A stretch of DNA of 64,000 bases from Actinomyces radicidentis (GCF_001553565.1 NZ_CP014228.1:2852001-2916000); one strand, 5' to 3'; numbered from the stretch's first letter, positions 29,452 through 38,430 are shown. Notes: a model not told the origin generated them from the letters alone. A program made the numbers and translations.

Positions 29452-30129
29452 TCAGCCGAACAGCGCCGCCCCGAGCGAAAGGGCATCTGGCAGCATGAAG
29501 AGCATTCCCAGTGACCACACCAAGTGGGTGATCGTCGGCGCGAGGAAGCCCCCGGTGGCCCGGCGCTGCATCCCCACCACGGCCCCCAGCATGGCGGCCG
29601 CCAGCACCAGGAGCGGGATGCCGGAGAAGGCCGTCACGACGCTGTAGAGCACCGTGCTCAACAGCACCTGGCGGTGTCGGGGTAGCGCCTGGAACAGGGC
29701 GCCCCGGAAAAAGTACTCCTCCCCCACCCCGTTGAGCGCGGTGAGCAGGGCGACGATGGGCAGCGATCCCCGCGGCGCGTGGTTCAGAAGGTCCTGCACG
29801 GGCTCCGCCAACGGCGGCACCTGCGAGACCACCAACGCCCCGACCAGGAAGAGCACGAGCAACAGACCGCCCCAGACCAGCGACTGCAGCACTCCGTGGC
29901 TCGCCCCCTCGCCATGGCTGGAGCGAGCGTGGCCGGGCACGACTTGTCCCGACAACCGCGCGCCCGCCAGCCACAGCAGGGCGAGGGCCGCGGTGGCCGG
30001 GTAGAAGAGGCGGTCACCCGGTGCCACGGACAGCGAGGCACGCAACAGCAGTGCCCCTGCCACCAGGGTGATGAGGCAGACCAGGCGTCGCCTGAGCGGA
30101 CTATCAGCTCCGGTTGGTGACGACTCCAC
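29452..30129 (-). CDS. CPBP-family intramembrane metalloprotease, 5' end affected by IS3
   Basis: The CPBP (Abi/CAAX-like) glutamate motif is NGVGEEYFFRGALFQ, and the second conserved histidine lies in THLVWSLGM. Six or so membrane helices are predicted. Such proteases cleave membrane-bound peptides. Bacterial members serve in immunity or protein maturation. The IS3 element begins about 20 bases upstream of GTG 30129, the first in-frame start outside it. The natural N-terminus or promoter may therefore be lost. A longer frame into the IS is not credible. Confidence 0.75.
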   Translation of the reverse strand: MESSPTGADSPLRRRLVCLITLVAGALLLRASLSVAPGDRLFYPATAALALLWLAGARLSGQVVPGHARSSHGEGASHGVLQSLVWGGLLLVLFLVGALVVSQVPPLAEPVQDLLNHAPRGSLPIVALLTALNGVGEEYFFRGALFQALPRHRQVLLSTVLYSVVTAFSGIPLLVLAAAMLGAVVGMQRRATGGFLAPTITHLVWSLGMLFMLPDALSLGAALFG

Positions 30130-30199
30130 GGCAGGGTCCAGCGGGCCCTGACCCCGGGTCTTGGACACGTGGAATCCAGCAGTTACTGGAGGAAGCGAG

Positions 30200-30550
30200 A
30201 TGATCAGGACTATGGCCACGAAGAACTACTCCGATGAGTTCGGTCGGCGGGCCGTCGACTTGTACGAGTCCACTGCCGATGCCACGTTGAAGGGCATCGC
30301 CGCCGATCTGGGGGTGTCCCGGGGAACGTTGGCGCACTGGGTGAGGGCGTTCGGGACAGGTTCGACGGCTGCGCCACCACAACACTCCTCCAGCGGCGCG
30401 AAGTCGGCCGGTACCGAGTCCGCGGCGGTGAGGATCGCCCGGTTGGAGGCGCAGAACGCCCGGCTACGGGCCGACAAGGTCAAGGTCGAGACCGAGCGGG
30501 ACATCCTGCGGAAAGCGGCCAAGTATTTCGCTGGGGAGACGAACTGGTGA
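30200..30550 (+). CDS. IS3-family transposase OrfA
   Basis: This 116-residue DNA-binding subunit has an HTH (YSDEFGRRAVDLYESTADAT, then IAADLGVSRGTLAHWVRA) followed by a leucine-zipper-like coiled coil (RIARLEAQNARLRADKVKVE) that ends ERDILRKAAKYF. ATG 30200 has GGAGGAAG upstream. It overlaps OrfB by four bases. Confidence 0.93.
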   Translation: MIRTMATKNYSDEFGRRAVDLYESTADATLKGIAADLGVSRGTLAHWVRAFGTGSTAAPPQHSSSGAKSAGTESAAVRIARLEAQNARLRADKVKVETERDILRKAAKYFAGETNW

Positions 30551-31456
30551 ACCGCTTCCAGTTCGTCGCCGACCACCAGCACGCCTTGGAGGTGAAGCGG
30601 TTGTGTCAGGCTGTGGAGGTCTGTCGGTCATCGGTCTACGCCTGGTGCGCCGCCGCACCGGCCCGGGCCGAACGGGTCGTGGCCGATGCCGAGCTCGCCG
30701 AACGGATCCGGACCGTCCAGGACCCGAAGACCGGTGGTGACCCCGCCTACGGGGCACCCAGGGTGACCGCTGAACTCAACGACGGCGTGCCGGCCCAGGA
30801 CCGGGTCAACCACAAGCGGGTCGCCCGGGTGATGCGCCACCACGGGCTGGCCGGGATCCGGCCTTCGCCGCCGGGTCCGGACCACGCTGCCCGAGCCAGC
30901 CGACCAGAAGTACCCCGTCCTGCTCAGGCGGGACTTCACCGCACAGCGGCCCAACACCATCTACGTCGGCGACATCACCTACCTGCCGCTGCCTGAGGGC
31001 CGCAATCTGTACCTGGCCACCGTGATCGACTGTTTCTCCCGCAAACTCGCCGGCTGGGCGATCGCCGACCACATGCGCACCGAACTCGTCGAAGACGCAC
31101 TCAAGGCTGCCCGCCGTGACCGGGGCAGCCTGGCCGGGGCGGTGTTCCACAGCGATCACGGGTCGGTCTACACCTCGGCTGACTACGCCAAACTCTGCGG
31201 CCAACTCGGCGTCACCCAATCCATGGGTGCCGTCGCCACCAGCGCCGACAACGCCCTGGCCGAGTCATTCAACGCCACCCTGAAACGCGAACTCCTCGCT
31301 GGCGCCGCCACGTTCACCGACGCCACCAGCTGCCGGCGGGCTGTGTTGCGGTGGGCCACCCGCTACAACACCCGCCGACGCCACTGCTGGTGCGGCCACC
31401 AGTCCCCGTCCACCTACCAGGCCCACCGGGCCGCTACGCTGCCAACCGCAGCATAA
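30547..31456 (+). pseudogene. IS3-family transposase OrfB, frameshifted
   Basis: OrfB starts MNRFQFVADHQ with the HTH_21 region (VSSVYAW-like SSVYAWC, GAPRVTAEL). At about 30862 one extra C in a CGGCCTTCG context shifts the frame. The rve core continues in the other frame as NTIYVGDITYLPL, VIDCFSRKLAGWAI, VFHSDHGSVYTS and NALAESFNATLKRELL. Correcting that base would restore all three catalytic positions. Confidence 0.9.
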
Positions 31457-31517
31457 TCAACCAACACCGTGTCCACGATCCGGGGCGAAGGCCCGTCTGA
31501 CGACGACTAGGAAGGGG

Positions 31518-31895
31518 TCATTCGGGCACTGTGACGAGGCAAAGGGGATGGCCTGCGGGGTCAGCGTAGATGCGCCAGGCTTTCGGGCCTGGGTCCAAGA
31601 CGTCAGTGAGTGGGTGGCCGCCTGCTGCTTCGACGGCGGCACATGCCTCCGAGAGGTCATCGACTAGCAGGTCAAGGTGAACCTGCAGCTCGCCTCTGTG
31701 GCCCGGCCACTGCGGGGGTTCGTAATCGGAGACGCGATGGAACGAGAGGCGTCCGACAGGCTCCCAGTCCAGCGTCAACCACTGGTCATCACCGGTGGCC
31801 GGTGCAAGATCAAGGACTTTCTGCCAGAAGAGTGCTTCCGCTGTGGGGTCCTTGCACTCAAAGACGAGTTACGTGAGGCGTCCGATTGCTGGCAT
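31518..31895 (-). pseudogene. VOC (glyoxalase-like) protein with early stop
   Basis: Read from ATG 31895, the frame gives MPAIGRLT, then a TAA codon at codon 9 (31869-31871). It continues uninterrupted as LVFECKDPTAEALFWQKVLD and through QVHLDLLVDDLSEACAAVEA to GHPLCLVTVPE. This is a typical VOC-fold protein of about 125 residues, with metal-site-like H and E positions. Unless translation restarts downstream, the nonsense codon inactivates it. Confidence 0.7.
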
Positions 31896-31976
31896 CTCTC
31901 CATGTTAGCACGCATCACCTGACCAGCCGAACGGTTCTATCGGGGTGCAGGGTGCTCACCGCGTGCTGCCTGATCG

Positions 31977-32258
31977 ATGGGCCCTGACCGCGTCGCCACG
32001 CATCTGATCGACCTTCCCTGTGCGGAGCTGCCGGAGGACTACGTCTTCGTGGCCTTGGACAATCTCGCCCGGATTGTCCAGGACAACGTCGCCGCCGAGA
32101 TGGTCTTCCCCGCCGACCAGGAAGTCGCCGACGCCCTCAAGGGCACCGAGGACCTCCTCTCGGACACCATCCTCGAACAACTCGGGGAAGGCTCGTCACA
32201 CGACAGCCGCGGCCACTTGCCGTCGGACGATCGGTCAGAACTGAGCGCCGCCGTCTGA
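31977..32258 (+). CDS. Small hypothetical protein
   Basis: This 93-codon frame has strongly coding-like third positions (mostly G or C). The peptide DRVATHLIDLPCAELPEDYV then FVALDNLARIVQDNVAAEMV is acidic and probably helical. No strong ribosome site precedes ATG 31977, so it may be a 5'-truncated fragment of a larger protein. No family was recognised. Confidence 0.4.
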   Translation: MGPDRVATHLIDLPCAELPEDYVFVALDNLARIVQDNVAAEMVFPADQEVADALKGTEDLLSDTILEQLGEGSSHDSRGHLPSDDRSELSAAV

Positions 32259-32461
32259 CCGGGGCACCGTCTCGATCTCGACCGCGCGAGTGCCCTTCCA
32301 TGCTGACTGGCTTGGAAGGGCACCCACGCATCATGAGCGGTGATGCCGGAGTCGAGTACACCCGCGGGAGAGAGGGGCTCGGCCTCGGTGCAGAGCCGTC
32401 AATCCACAGGCGCCCGCGTCTCGTCAATGTGACCCGGAGAGCGGACCCAACGCCCTGGCTC

Positions 32462-32833
32462 TCAGCTCGCTTCGCGGGCGCCCGACTCCTGGGCCTCGGC
32501 AGGTTCCTGCCATCGACCCTCGCCGGGGGGGAGCCCAACCGACTGGAGCAGACCCGGGAAGAGGTTGTCGATCGCACTGTCGCGGCGCGTGATGCGGCGA
32601 TGCTTCCCGATGGCTTCGGTGTGCATGAGGCCGGACTCTCGGAGGACCTTGAAGTGGTAGGACATCGTCGACTTGGCGACGTCGTACTTGAGGTCCAAGT
32701 CGCCGCAGAACTGCGGTCCGTCGGAGGCGATCCGCTGGAGGATGTCTCGCCGGATCGGGTCTGACAGTGCGCTGAGCACTCGGTCGAGTTCGATGTCACT
32801 CAAGGCGGGGTGATGCAACCGCTCTCTGCCCAC
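32462..32833 (-). CDS. ArsR-family transcriptional regulator
   Basis: This 123-residue winged-helix repressor has LDRVLSALSDPIRRDILQRI as helix 1, then DLDLKYDVAKSTMSYHFKVL as the recognition helices, and a wing around GKHRRITRRD. The cysteine in FCGDLD is single, so classical metal sensing is not evident. GTG 32833 follows AAAGGGCAG. It diverges from the glycosyltransferase/DUF98/MFS operon and most likely controls it from the shared 130-bp region. Confidence 0.85.
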   Translation of the reverse strand: MGRERLHHPALSDIELDRVLSALSDPIRRDILQRIASDGPQFCGDLDLKYDVAKSTMSYHFKVLRESGLMHTEAIGKHRRITRRDSAIDNLFPGLLQSVGLPPGEGRWQEPAEAQESGAREAS

Positions 32834-32902
32834 TACCTGCCCTTTCGTTGATCGCCACCCCATCCTACCGCGAGCACCACGACCTGCCGTGACTGAGCTG
32901 GC

Positions 32903-32952
32903 TTGACAGGACATGGCGATCCGGACGATTCTTATTTCGTCGAACATCGAAC
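32903..32952 (+). promoter_or_regulatory. Promoter and possible ArsR operator of the GT-MFS operon
   Basis: A perfect -35 TTGACA at 32903-32908 is followed, 18 bases on, by GATTCT as a weak -10. TCGAACATCGAAC at 32940-32952 is a direct repeat of TCGAAC with one base between. It overlaps the expected start and could bind the divergent ArsR protein. The assignment is by position only. Confidence 0.45.
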
Positions 32953-32963
32953 TGAGGATTGTT

Positions 32964-34481
32964 ATGCACCCACTTGACGAGTGGTTCCTGCACAGGTTCA
33001 CAGCGGACGGCACCCGGCTGCCTGCGGCAACGTCTGCATCAGGCGGCGAGGCCGTGACCGCTGACCAGCGGCTGCTCGACGTGGGTCTCCTCGCGCTCGT
33101 TGCCTTGGAGACAGGCGACGCGGACCCAATTGCCCAGGCCCGGCAGGCGCTGGACCGCTTCGCTGCGGACGGGAAGGACGTGCCGCCGTCGCTGCTTGAC
33201 GTGACTGGAGCCGTCCATCCTCTCGGAGGGGTCGTGAACGGTTTCGATCTTGCGGTGTGGGGCCTCGGGGTGCGGGCTCTGAATGCCGACGACAAGAGCG
33301 CCCGACGGGCCCTGGGCTTGTTGGAGTCGGTTGGATGGTCCGAGAACTTCACCAAGACCGGTGACGTCCTGGCTACCGAGCGCCGATTGGCGACTGCTGC
33401 GGCGGGTGTACTGCTGGCAGTCCGCATCGGCGAGGTTGCGCCGGTCGAGACCCTTGAGCTCTTCTGGGATGGCGCGCGGTTCTGGGATCGTGTCGATGCC
33501 GCAGGAACTACGTCGAGGGCCCTGGGCTCGACGACGCACTACCTGTCGTGGGCGCTCATGGCCTGCCGGGCTCTCGCGAATGGCAACGACGGCGGTAGCG
33601 AGTGGCAACGTCGTGCTGACAGCATCGTCACGCTGCTGCGCGATGCGGTCCTCCCCCAGGCCTGGCACCCGGGAGTATGGAGCCGCCTCGGACCCGACGG
33701 CCGTGTCTCGATGTCGCCGGAAGCCGCCTTCGCCCGCGGTGACTTCTCACCGTTCCCGGCCGTGCTCGCCTCTGACCAGGCCCTGCTGCTGGTGGCGCTT
33801 CGGGGACTCGATAGCGAGGAGGCCGGAGCCCTGCTGGACGCCGGTACGGCCCCCTATCCCCATCTGTCGGAGCCGAACATCACGTTCGTCGGGCCGATGA
33901 CCCGACCGACTCCCGAAAACGTCGACCATGCTCAGGTTCGCCGCGACCTCGGCCTCGGTTCTGGGCCGCTCGTCGTGGCATCAGTCGGCGGCACCACGAT
34001 GTTCATGGAGAACAAGCAGAACGCCGTCCAGACCTACCGGGCCGCGTTCGCGCGCCTTCGCGAGGATCATCCCGACGCGGAGATAGTCCTGATCGGTCGC
34101 GGGACCACGGGCATCGATGACGACGGCGTGCATACCCTCGATTACGTCCCCGACTGGATGCCGCTGCTCACCTGCGCCTCGGCGTTGATCGCGCAGCCCG
34201 GATGGATCACCGTCACAGAGATCGCCGCGCTCGGTGTTCCGACCATCTTCGTCCTCGGCGGGCGCGGCGAGTATCACGAGGTCGAAGCCCTGCGCCGACT
34301 CGATGCCCTGGGCTTCCCGACCTCCATCGAACCGACAGCTGAGGCGCTTCACGATCTGCTGGAAGACGCCGTCGCTGGCAGACTGGCCGACCGGTGCGCC
34401 AAGGCCTTGACCGCGCTCGCGCCCTCTGGTGATCGTGCAAGCGAAGCAGCTGCCAAGCTGATCGCGCAGGTCGCACCATGA
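32964..34481 (+). CDS. Glycosyltransferase with N-terminal helical domain
   Basis: This is a 505-residue two-part protein. Residues 1 to about 290 are helical and contain repeated hydrophobic helices (LLDVGLLALVALETG, VNGFDLAVWGLGVRALN, RRLATAAAGVLLAV, THYLSWALMACRAL), suggesting an alpha/alpha-toroid. Residues from about 310 form a GT-B C-terminal half of the MurG/GT28 type: VVASVGGTTMFMENK, then LIGRG, DYVPDWMPLLTCASALIAQP and GWITVTEIAALGVPTI. The usual GT-B N-terminal Rossmann half is not obvious. ATG 32964 has TGAGGA upstream. The stop overlaps the next gene by four bases. The donor and acceptor are unknown. Confidence 0.7.
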   Translation: MHPLDEWFLHRFTADGTRLPAATSASGGEAVTADQRLLDVGLLALVALETGDADPIAQARQALDRFAADGKDVPPSLLDVTGAVHPLGGVVNGFDLAVWGLGVRALNADDKSARRALGLLESVGWSENFTKTGDVLATERRLATAAAGVLLAVRIGEVAPVETLELFWDGARFWDRVDAAGTTSRALGSTTHYLSWALMACRALANGNDGGSEWQRRADSIVTLLRDAVLPQAWHPGVWSRLGPDGRVSMSPEAAFARGDFSPFPAVLASDQALLLVALRGLDSEEAGALLDAGTAPYPHLSEPNITFVGPMTRPTPENVDHAQVRRDLGLGSGPLVVASVGGTTMFMENKQNAVQTYRAAFARLREDHPDAEIVLIGRGTTGIDDDGVHTLDYVPDWMPLLTCASALIAQPGWITVTEIAALGVPTIFVLGGRGEYHEVEALRRLDALGFPTSIEPTAEALHDLLEDAVAGRLADRCAKALTALAPSGDRASEAAAKLIAQVAP

Positions 34482-35017
34482 CCACGGTCGATCTGATCAG
34501 ACTGCCTGCCGTCACGCGGGTGCTACTCACAAGCGATGGGTCAACGACCCGGTGCCTGCAAGCGATCGTCGGGTCAGAGGTGCGGCTCGATGTCATTGAG
34601 GATCGGGCACTCTGTGCCGGAGAGTTCGCCGTCGAGAGGGCCCATCTTGGCGCAGATGCGCCGGTGAGGCTTCGCCGTTCCCAGCTGTTCCTGGGAGACC
34701 ACGCCCTCTCGAACAACATCGTGCTGTACCCGCCGGACACCACGGAGTGGAGCCCGGGCAGCCCGCTCCCGCTCGGCCTGCAACTGCGCGGCGCGCACAC
34801 GCTGCAGCACCGGGAGATCCTCGCGGTCGGTATCGACGAGGAGTCTCATCAGGCGTTCAAGGAATACGTCATCGAGACCACGGCGAGCCCCGGACGGATC
34901 TACATCAAGGAACTGTTCTCGCCCCTTGTCGCACCCATCGCCGACACCCATGAGAACGCCCTGCTTAATTCTGCATCGATGACTCGACTCAGCGAGTCAG
35001 GAAGGAACAACCTATGA
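34478..35017 (+). CDS. Chorismate-lyase-like (DUF98) protein
   Basis: This 179-residue protein begins with the pattern RVLLTSDGSTTRCLQAIVGS, as in DUF98 enzymes (LLTxDGTxT). It continues with RLRRSQLFLGDHALSNNIVL, the Arg-rich strand preceding the active-site glutamate region. Known members such as mycobacterial Rv2949c release pyruvate from chorismate to give 4-hydroxybenzoate. Here the function is inferred from this pattern alone. It is coupled on both sides (ATGA at 34478, ATGA at 35014) to the glycosyltransferase and MFS genes. Confidence 0.6.
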   Translation: MTTVDLIRLPAVTRVLLTSDGSTTRCLQAIVGSEVRLDVIEDRALCAGEFAVERAHLGADAPVRLRRSQLFLGDHALSNNIVLYPPDTTEWSPGSPLPLGLQLRGAHTLQHREILAVGIDEESHQAFKEYVIETTASPGRIYIKELFSPLVAPIADTHENALLNSASMTRLSESGRNNL

Positions 35018-36213
35018 CACCGGGCAATACTGCTTTGAGGACCGCATCCGAACCAACGATGCGGCTGATCTCCTTCGCCACCCTCTTCGTCATCGGCACG
35101 GACACGTTCCTCACAGCCCCGCTACTCCCGCTGCTGCAACGTGAGTTCGGCGTGAGCGTGTCGCAGTCGGGCTGGCTCGTCTCGGCCTACGCACTCGGAT
35201 ACGCACTGTTCGCCCTCATCGCAGGCCCCATCTCCGACAGGCTCGACCGCCGAAAAGTCCTCCTGGCCGGGCTCATCGGATTCACCGTCTTCACCGCCGC
35301 CTGCGGTGGCACCTGGGACTTCTGGTCGCTGTTCGCCACCCGCCTATTCGCGGGCATCGCCGCCGCTTTCGTCACCCCGCAGATTTGGGCATCGATCCCA
35401 GTGACGGTCGCCCCTCCCTCGATCGTGAAGACGATGGGCTACGCGACAGCTGGACTCGCCATCGCCCAGGTCGTAGGCATCCCGATCGGCTCATTCCTCT
35501 CATCACTCGGATGGCGCATCCCCTTCTTCGCGATTGCCGCCGCCAGCGTACTGCTGTGGATCCTCCTCTACGCCCGATTCCCGAACGTGCGACCCGCCAA
35601 CGCTGCGGGGGGCCGGCTTTTCGCCCCGTACGCGCATGTGGGCCGCTCCCGGCCGCTGATGCTGTCCCTCGTGGCGTACCTGCTCTTCCAGACCGGCAAC
35701 TTCGCTGCGCTGTCCTTCATCGGTTCCTGGTTCTCCCAGGACTTCGGTGCCACTCAGACGATGATCGGTGCCGCCATGATCGTCATCGGTCTCGGAAACG
35801 CCATCGGGTCACTGACCGGCTCCCGCCTGGTCGCTCGGCTCGGGCAGCAACGGTCTCTGCTGCTGGGAATCCTCGCCCTCGGCGCGATCTACCTCGTCAC
35901 CGCCTTCGTCCACACCATGTGGATCGCCGTGGTCGTCCTCGCCCTGGGCATGCTCGTCGGTGGGTTCCTCTTCCCAGTGCTCATGAGCGAACTCCAAAGC
36001 CACACCGACCTCGCACGAGGCACCGTGTCCTCTCTGTCGAACGCGGCGATGTACGCGGGCACCACCATTGGCGGCGCCGTCGGCGGATACCTGCTGACGC
36101 AGTTCACCGGATACAGCGGCGTCGCGGTCTTCACCGTCGCTGCCTACATCGTTTCGCTCGGCGTGTACGCGTTCGGCGGCGCCTTCAAGAAGAGCACCGA
36201 AACCATCTCGTGA
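35014..36213 (+). CDS. MFS efflux transporter (DHA1-like)
   Basis: This 399-residue transporter has 12 predicted helices. The loop 2-3 signature is GPISDRLDRRKVLLAGL, with the DHA1-type N-terminus FVIGTDTFLTAPLLPLLQRE. The motif-C-like GLAIAQVVGIPIGSFL in helix 5 marks a drug/proton antiporter. It is probably the exporter for the product of the two upstream genes or a resistance pump. It is translationally coupled to the DUF98 gene and followed by a 25-codon ORF two bases on. Confidence 0.9.
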   Translation: MTPGNTALRTASEPTMRLISFATLFVIGTDTFLTAPLLPLLQREFGVSVSQSGWLVSAYALGYALFALIAGPISDRLDRRKVLLAGLIGFTVFTAACGGTWDFWSLFATRLFAGIAAAFVTPQIWASIPVTVAPPSIVKTMGYATAGLAIAQVVGIPIGSFLSSLGWRIPFFAIAAASVLLWILLYARFPNVRPANAAGGRLFAPYAHVGRSRPLMLSLVAYLLFQTGNFAALSFIGSWFSQDFGATQTMIGAAMIVIGLGNAIGSLTGSRLVARLGQQRSLLLGILALGAIYLVTAFVHTMWIAVVVLALGMLVGGFLFPVLMSELQSHTDLARGTVSSLSNAAMYAGTTIGGAVGGYLLTQFTGYSGVAVFTVAAYIVSLGVYAFGGAFKKSTETIS

Positions 36214-36215
36214 CC

Positions 36216-36293
36216 ATGGACAACGCACCCGCACCTGCGACGAGCAGCGGACTGCGACGTGAGCGATTCTTCGAAGGAAGTGAGAGCATATGA
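36216..36293 (+). CDS. Possible 25-residue peptide
   Basis: ATG 36216, two bases after the MFS stop, opens MDNAPAPATSSGLRRERFFE and five more residues to TGA 36291-36293. The stop overlaps the next ATG (36290), the same ATGA coupling as in the rest of the operon. This supports translation, although no separate Shine-Dalgarno sequence is present. It could be a short coupled peptide or the residue of a decayed gene. Confidence 0.35.
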   Translation: MDNAPAPATSSGLRRERFFEGSESI

Positions 36294-36346
36294 AAGGGAT
36301 CATTGAGGTTTTCTCACCAGAACTGACCGTGGATCATCGGCGTTGA
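36290..36346 (+). pseudogene. Truncated last gene of the GT-MFS operon
   Basis: ATG 36290 has the good site GAAGGAAGTGAG. Only MKGIIEVFSPELTVDHRR is encoded before a stop, just where repetitive, IS-end-like sequence begins. The gene was probably cut off by a mobile element. Identity cannot be told from 18 residues. From 36347 to 36480 I see only such non-coding debris. Confidence 0.4.
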
Positions 36347-36474
36347 TGCTGTGGCAAGGGGTGATGGTCGACTCGGGTGGGTGCATGCGGGTCGGGTGGT
36401 GCAGGATCGGTTTCTGCCAAGACTCCGTCCCTGTAACAGAACTGAGCCCGCATGCTGTCCTATCGTGGAGCCTG

Positions 36475-37978
36475 TCAAGGTTTTTGTGTAAGTGGGGTTG
36501 TCAGAGGTAGGGGTTGATGCGGTCGGGGTAGGCGGCGGTGAGCTGGGCGAGGGCCTGCTTCCAGCCGTTGGTGACCTGTCCTTGCACGAGGCGGCCCTTG
36601 GCCTTCCTCTTGTCCGCGGGCGTGCCGGTCTCCTTGGCCCTCTCAGCGGCGCGACGGTCCTCGATGTTGCAGACCTGCCGGCCACAACAGCTTCACGGCT
36701 GCGGCGTCACAGGGGAAGTGTCCGCGGTTCTTGGTGACCTTGCGCAGCTGGTAGCTCGTGCGAGCTCGATCGAGTTGGTCGAGGGGGCACCTCCCACGGG
36801 CGTGGGAGAGGAGATGACGCGCCGCAGGGCCGGAGGGAGGGCCAGGAACGGCGTGAGCCGCTCCCACGCCCGCTCCCACACCCCGACCGTGTCGGGGTAG
36901 CGGGTCCCCAGCGGTGAGGCCGCGAACTGGGCCAGGGCCGCCGCGGCGGCATCGGCGCTGGAGGCGGTGTAGACGGGCTTGAGGGCGGCGGCGACCTTCC
37001 TTGCGGTCCCCGTAGGACACGAACCCCCGTCCAGGAGCGGATCAGGTGCACCACGCAGGTCTGCACCATCGAGTCGGGCCACGTCGCCTCGACCGCTTCG
37101 GCAAGGCCCGTCAGCCCGTCGCATGCCCCCGCGCGCTGCGCTCCGTGCGGGAGGTGCCCCCTCTACGATCAGCACGTCCTGGATGCCGCGGCCCCGAGCC
37201 CGGGCGCACACGCCCCGCCCTTCAAGGAGGCGCCCCCTCGGCCTGCACCCAGATCCTTAAGGCACGTGCTTAACGCCCTCCATGTCGACCCCGACGGCGA
37301 TGTGGGCCGCCCTGTTGGACACGCGCCCCTGGTCACGGATCTTGACGCGGATCGCGTCGAGGTAGATCACCGGGTAGAACTCCTCCAACGGCCGCCTCTG
37401 CCACTCCAGGACGGCGTCAGCGACCGCGTCGGTGATGTTGCTGATCGTCCCGGCCGACAGCCCCCGCCCCGAGGGTGGACTCCAGGTGGTGGCCGGTGCT
37501 CGCGCACGCATCAATCCCCGCCGGCGTACCAGGCATGGTGACTCACGCCTGTCCAGGCCGCCCCGTGCCCCGGCTGCCCCCTTTGCGCACCAGACGGGGC
37601 GTGAAGGTGCCGGCACGGTCCCGAGGGACCACAGGTCTCGAAGGGGCCCACCTCGGAGTCCATCGTCTTGACGCTGGATCCGTTGCGGGCGTTGCCGCGC
37701 GCCGCCGGGGCCCTCTGGCCCTCCTCGTAGCCCAGGTGGTCGGTCAGCTCGGCCTGCAGGCCCCGCTCCAGGGTCTCCTTCAGCAGTGCGGGCAGCAGCC
37801 CGTCCGAGCCCGTCAGAGCGACCTGCCCTGAGTTGATCTGCTCGAACAGGCCGTCCAGGCCACCGCAGGCCACCAGCGCCTCGACCGCCTCACGACCCGC
37901 ACCACCCGAGGGCGCCTTCTGATCCGTCATGGTCATCAGTGTCAGTCCTTCCAGCAGGGCTTACACAAACCATTGAAC
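36475..37978 (-). pseudogene. Decayed IS256-family element and transposase
   Basis: Scattered over all three minus frames are recognisable IS256 pieces. The N-terminus is GLDGLFEQINSGQVALTGSD with ELTDHLGYEEGQRAPAARGN. The core is GLSAGTISNITDAVADAVLE with EFYPVIYLDAIRVKIRDQGR. Further on is a segment with DVLIVEG and QTCVVHLIR. At least four frameshifts break it. Both ends retain TTTGTGTAAG-like inverted termini. It differs from the intact IS256 at 17.3 kb and belongs to another subgroup. Confidence 0.85.
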
Positions 37979-37986
37979 GGGTCCTC

Positions 37987-38430
37987 TCAACGACGTGTTC
38001 GACCAGCTCGAAGGATCCAGCGAGGACGAACGCAAGCTCCTGACCGCCCAGCGCGACAAGCTCGAAGCCGAACGCCTCAAGCTCGTCCAAGCCCACTACG
38101 CCGACGCGATCCCCCTCGACCTCCTCAAGAGCGAACAAGACCGCATCCGCGCCAGCCTCGACCAGATCACCACCCGGCTCGACAACCTCACCGACACCTA
38201 CGCCGAGGCCCGAACAGGCTTGGACCAGCTCACCGAACTCCTCGTCGACCTCGACGACCTCTATAACAAGTGCGACCCAGCCGAACGACGCATCCTCAAC
38301 CGCGCCCTGTTCACCCGCATCACCATCGACGACGAAGAGAACGCCACCTACACACCCGAGCAGACCACCGCCAGCGTCCTCGCCCACACCAGCATCGATG
38401 CCCCGGCCCACGTCACCGCAGAAACAAAAC
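37987..38430 (+). pseudogene. Serine-recombinase C-terminal fragment
   Basis: The frame encodes the coiled-coil tail of a large serine recombinase: DERKLLTAQRDKLEAERLKL, DLLKSEQDRIRASLDQITTR, LDDLYNKCDPAERRILNRAL and FTRITIDDEENA. The catalytic and zinc-ribbon domains are missing on the left. On the right no stop codon occurs before the frame runs into the antisense of the tRNA-Ala gene. It is a two-sided remnant at the right border of the accessory region. Confidence 0.75.

Larger units (their letters stand above)
30149..31486 (+). mobile_element. IS3-family insertion sequence, frameshifted
   Basis: It is about 1.34 kb with orfA and orfB. The left end TGACCCCGGGTCTTGGACAC and the complement of the right end GCCCCGGATCGTGGACACGG are imperfect inverted repeats. 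Exact ends and the 3-4-bp target duplication could not be fixed. Because of the orfB lesion it probably cannot move by itself. Confidence 0.8.

Noticed and set aside
29452-30219. CPBP protease start inside the IS3 element (ATG 30219)
   Set aside because: The first 20 or so codons would come from the IS end and show no similarity to the family. GTG 30129 is the first plausible start outside it.
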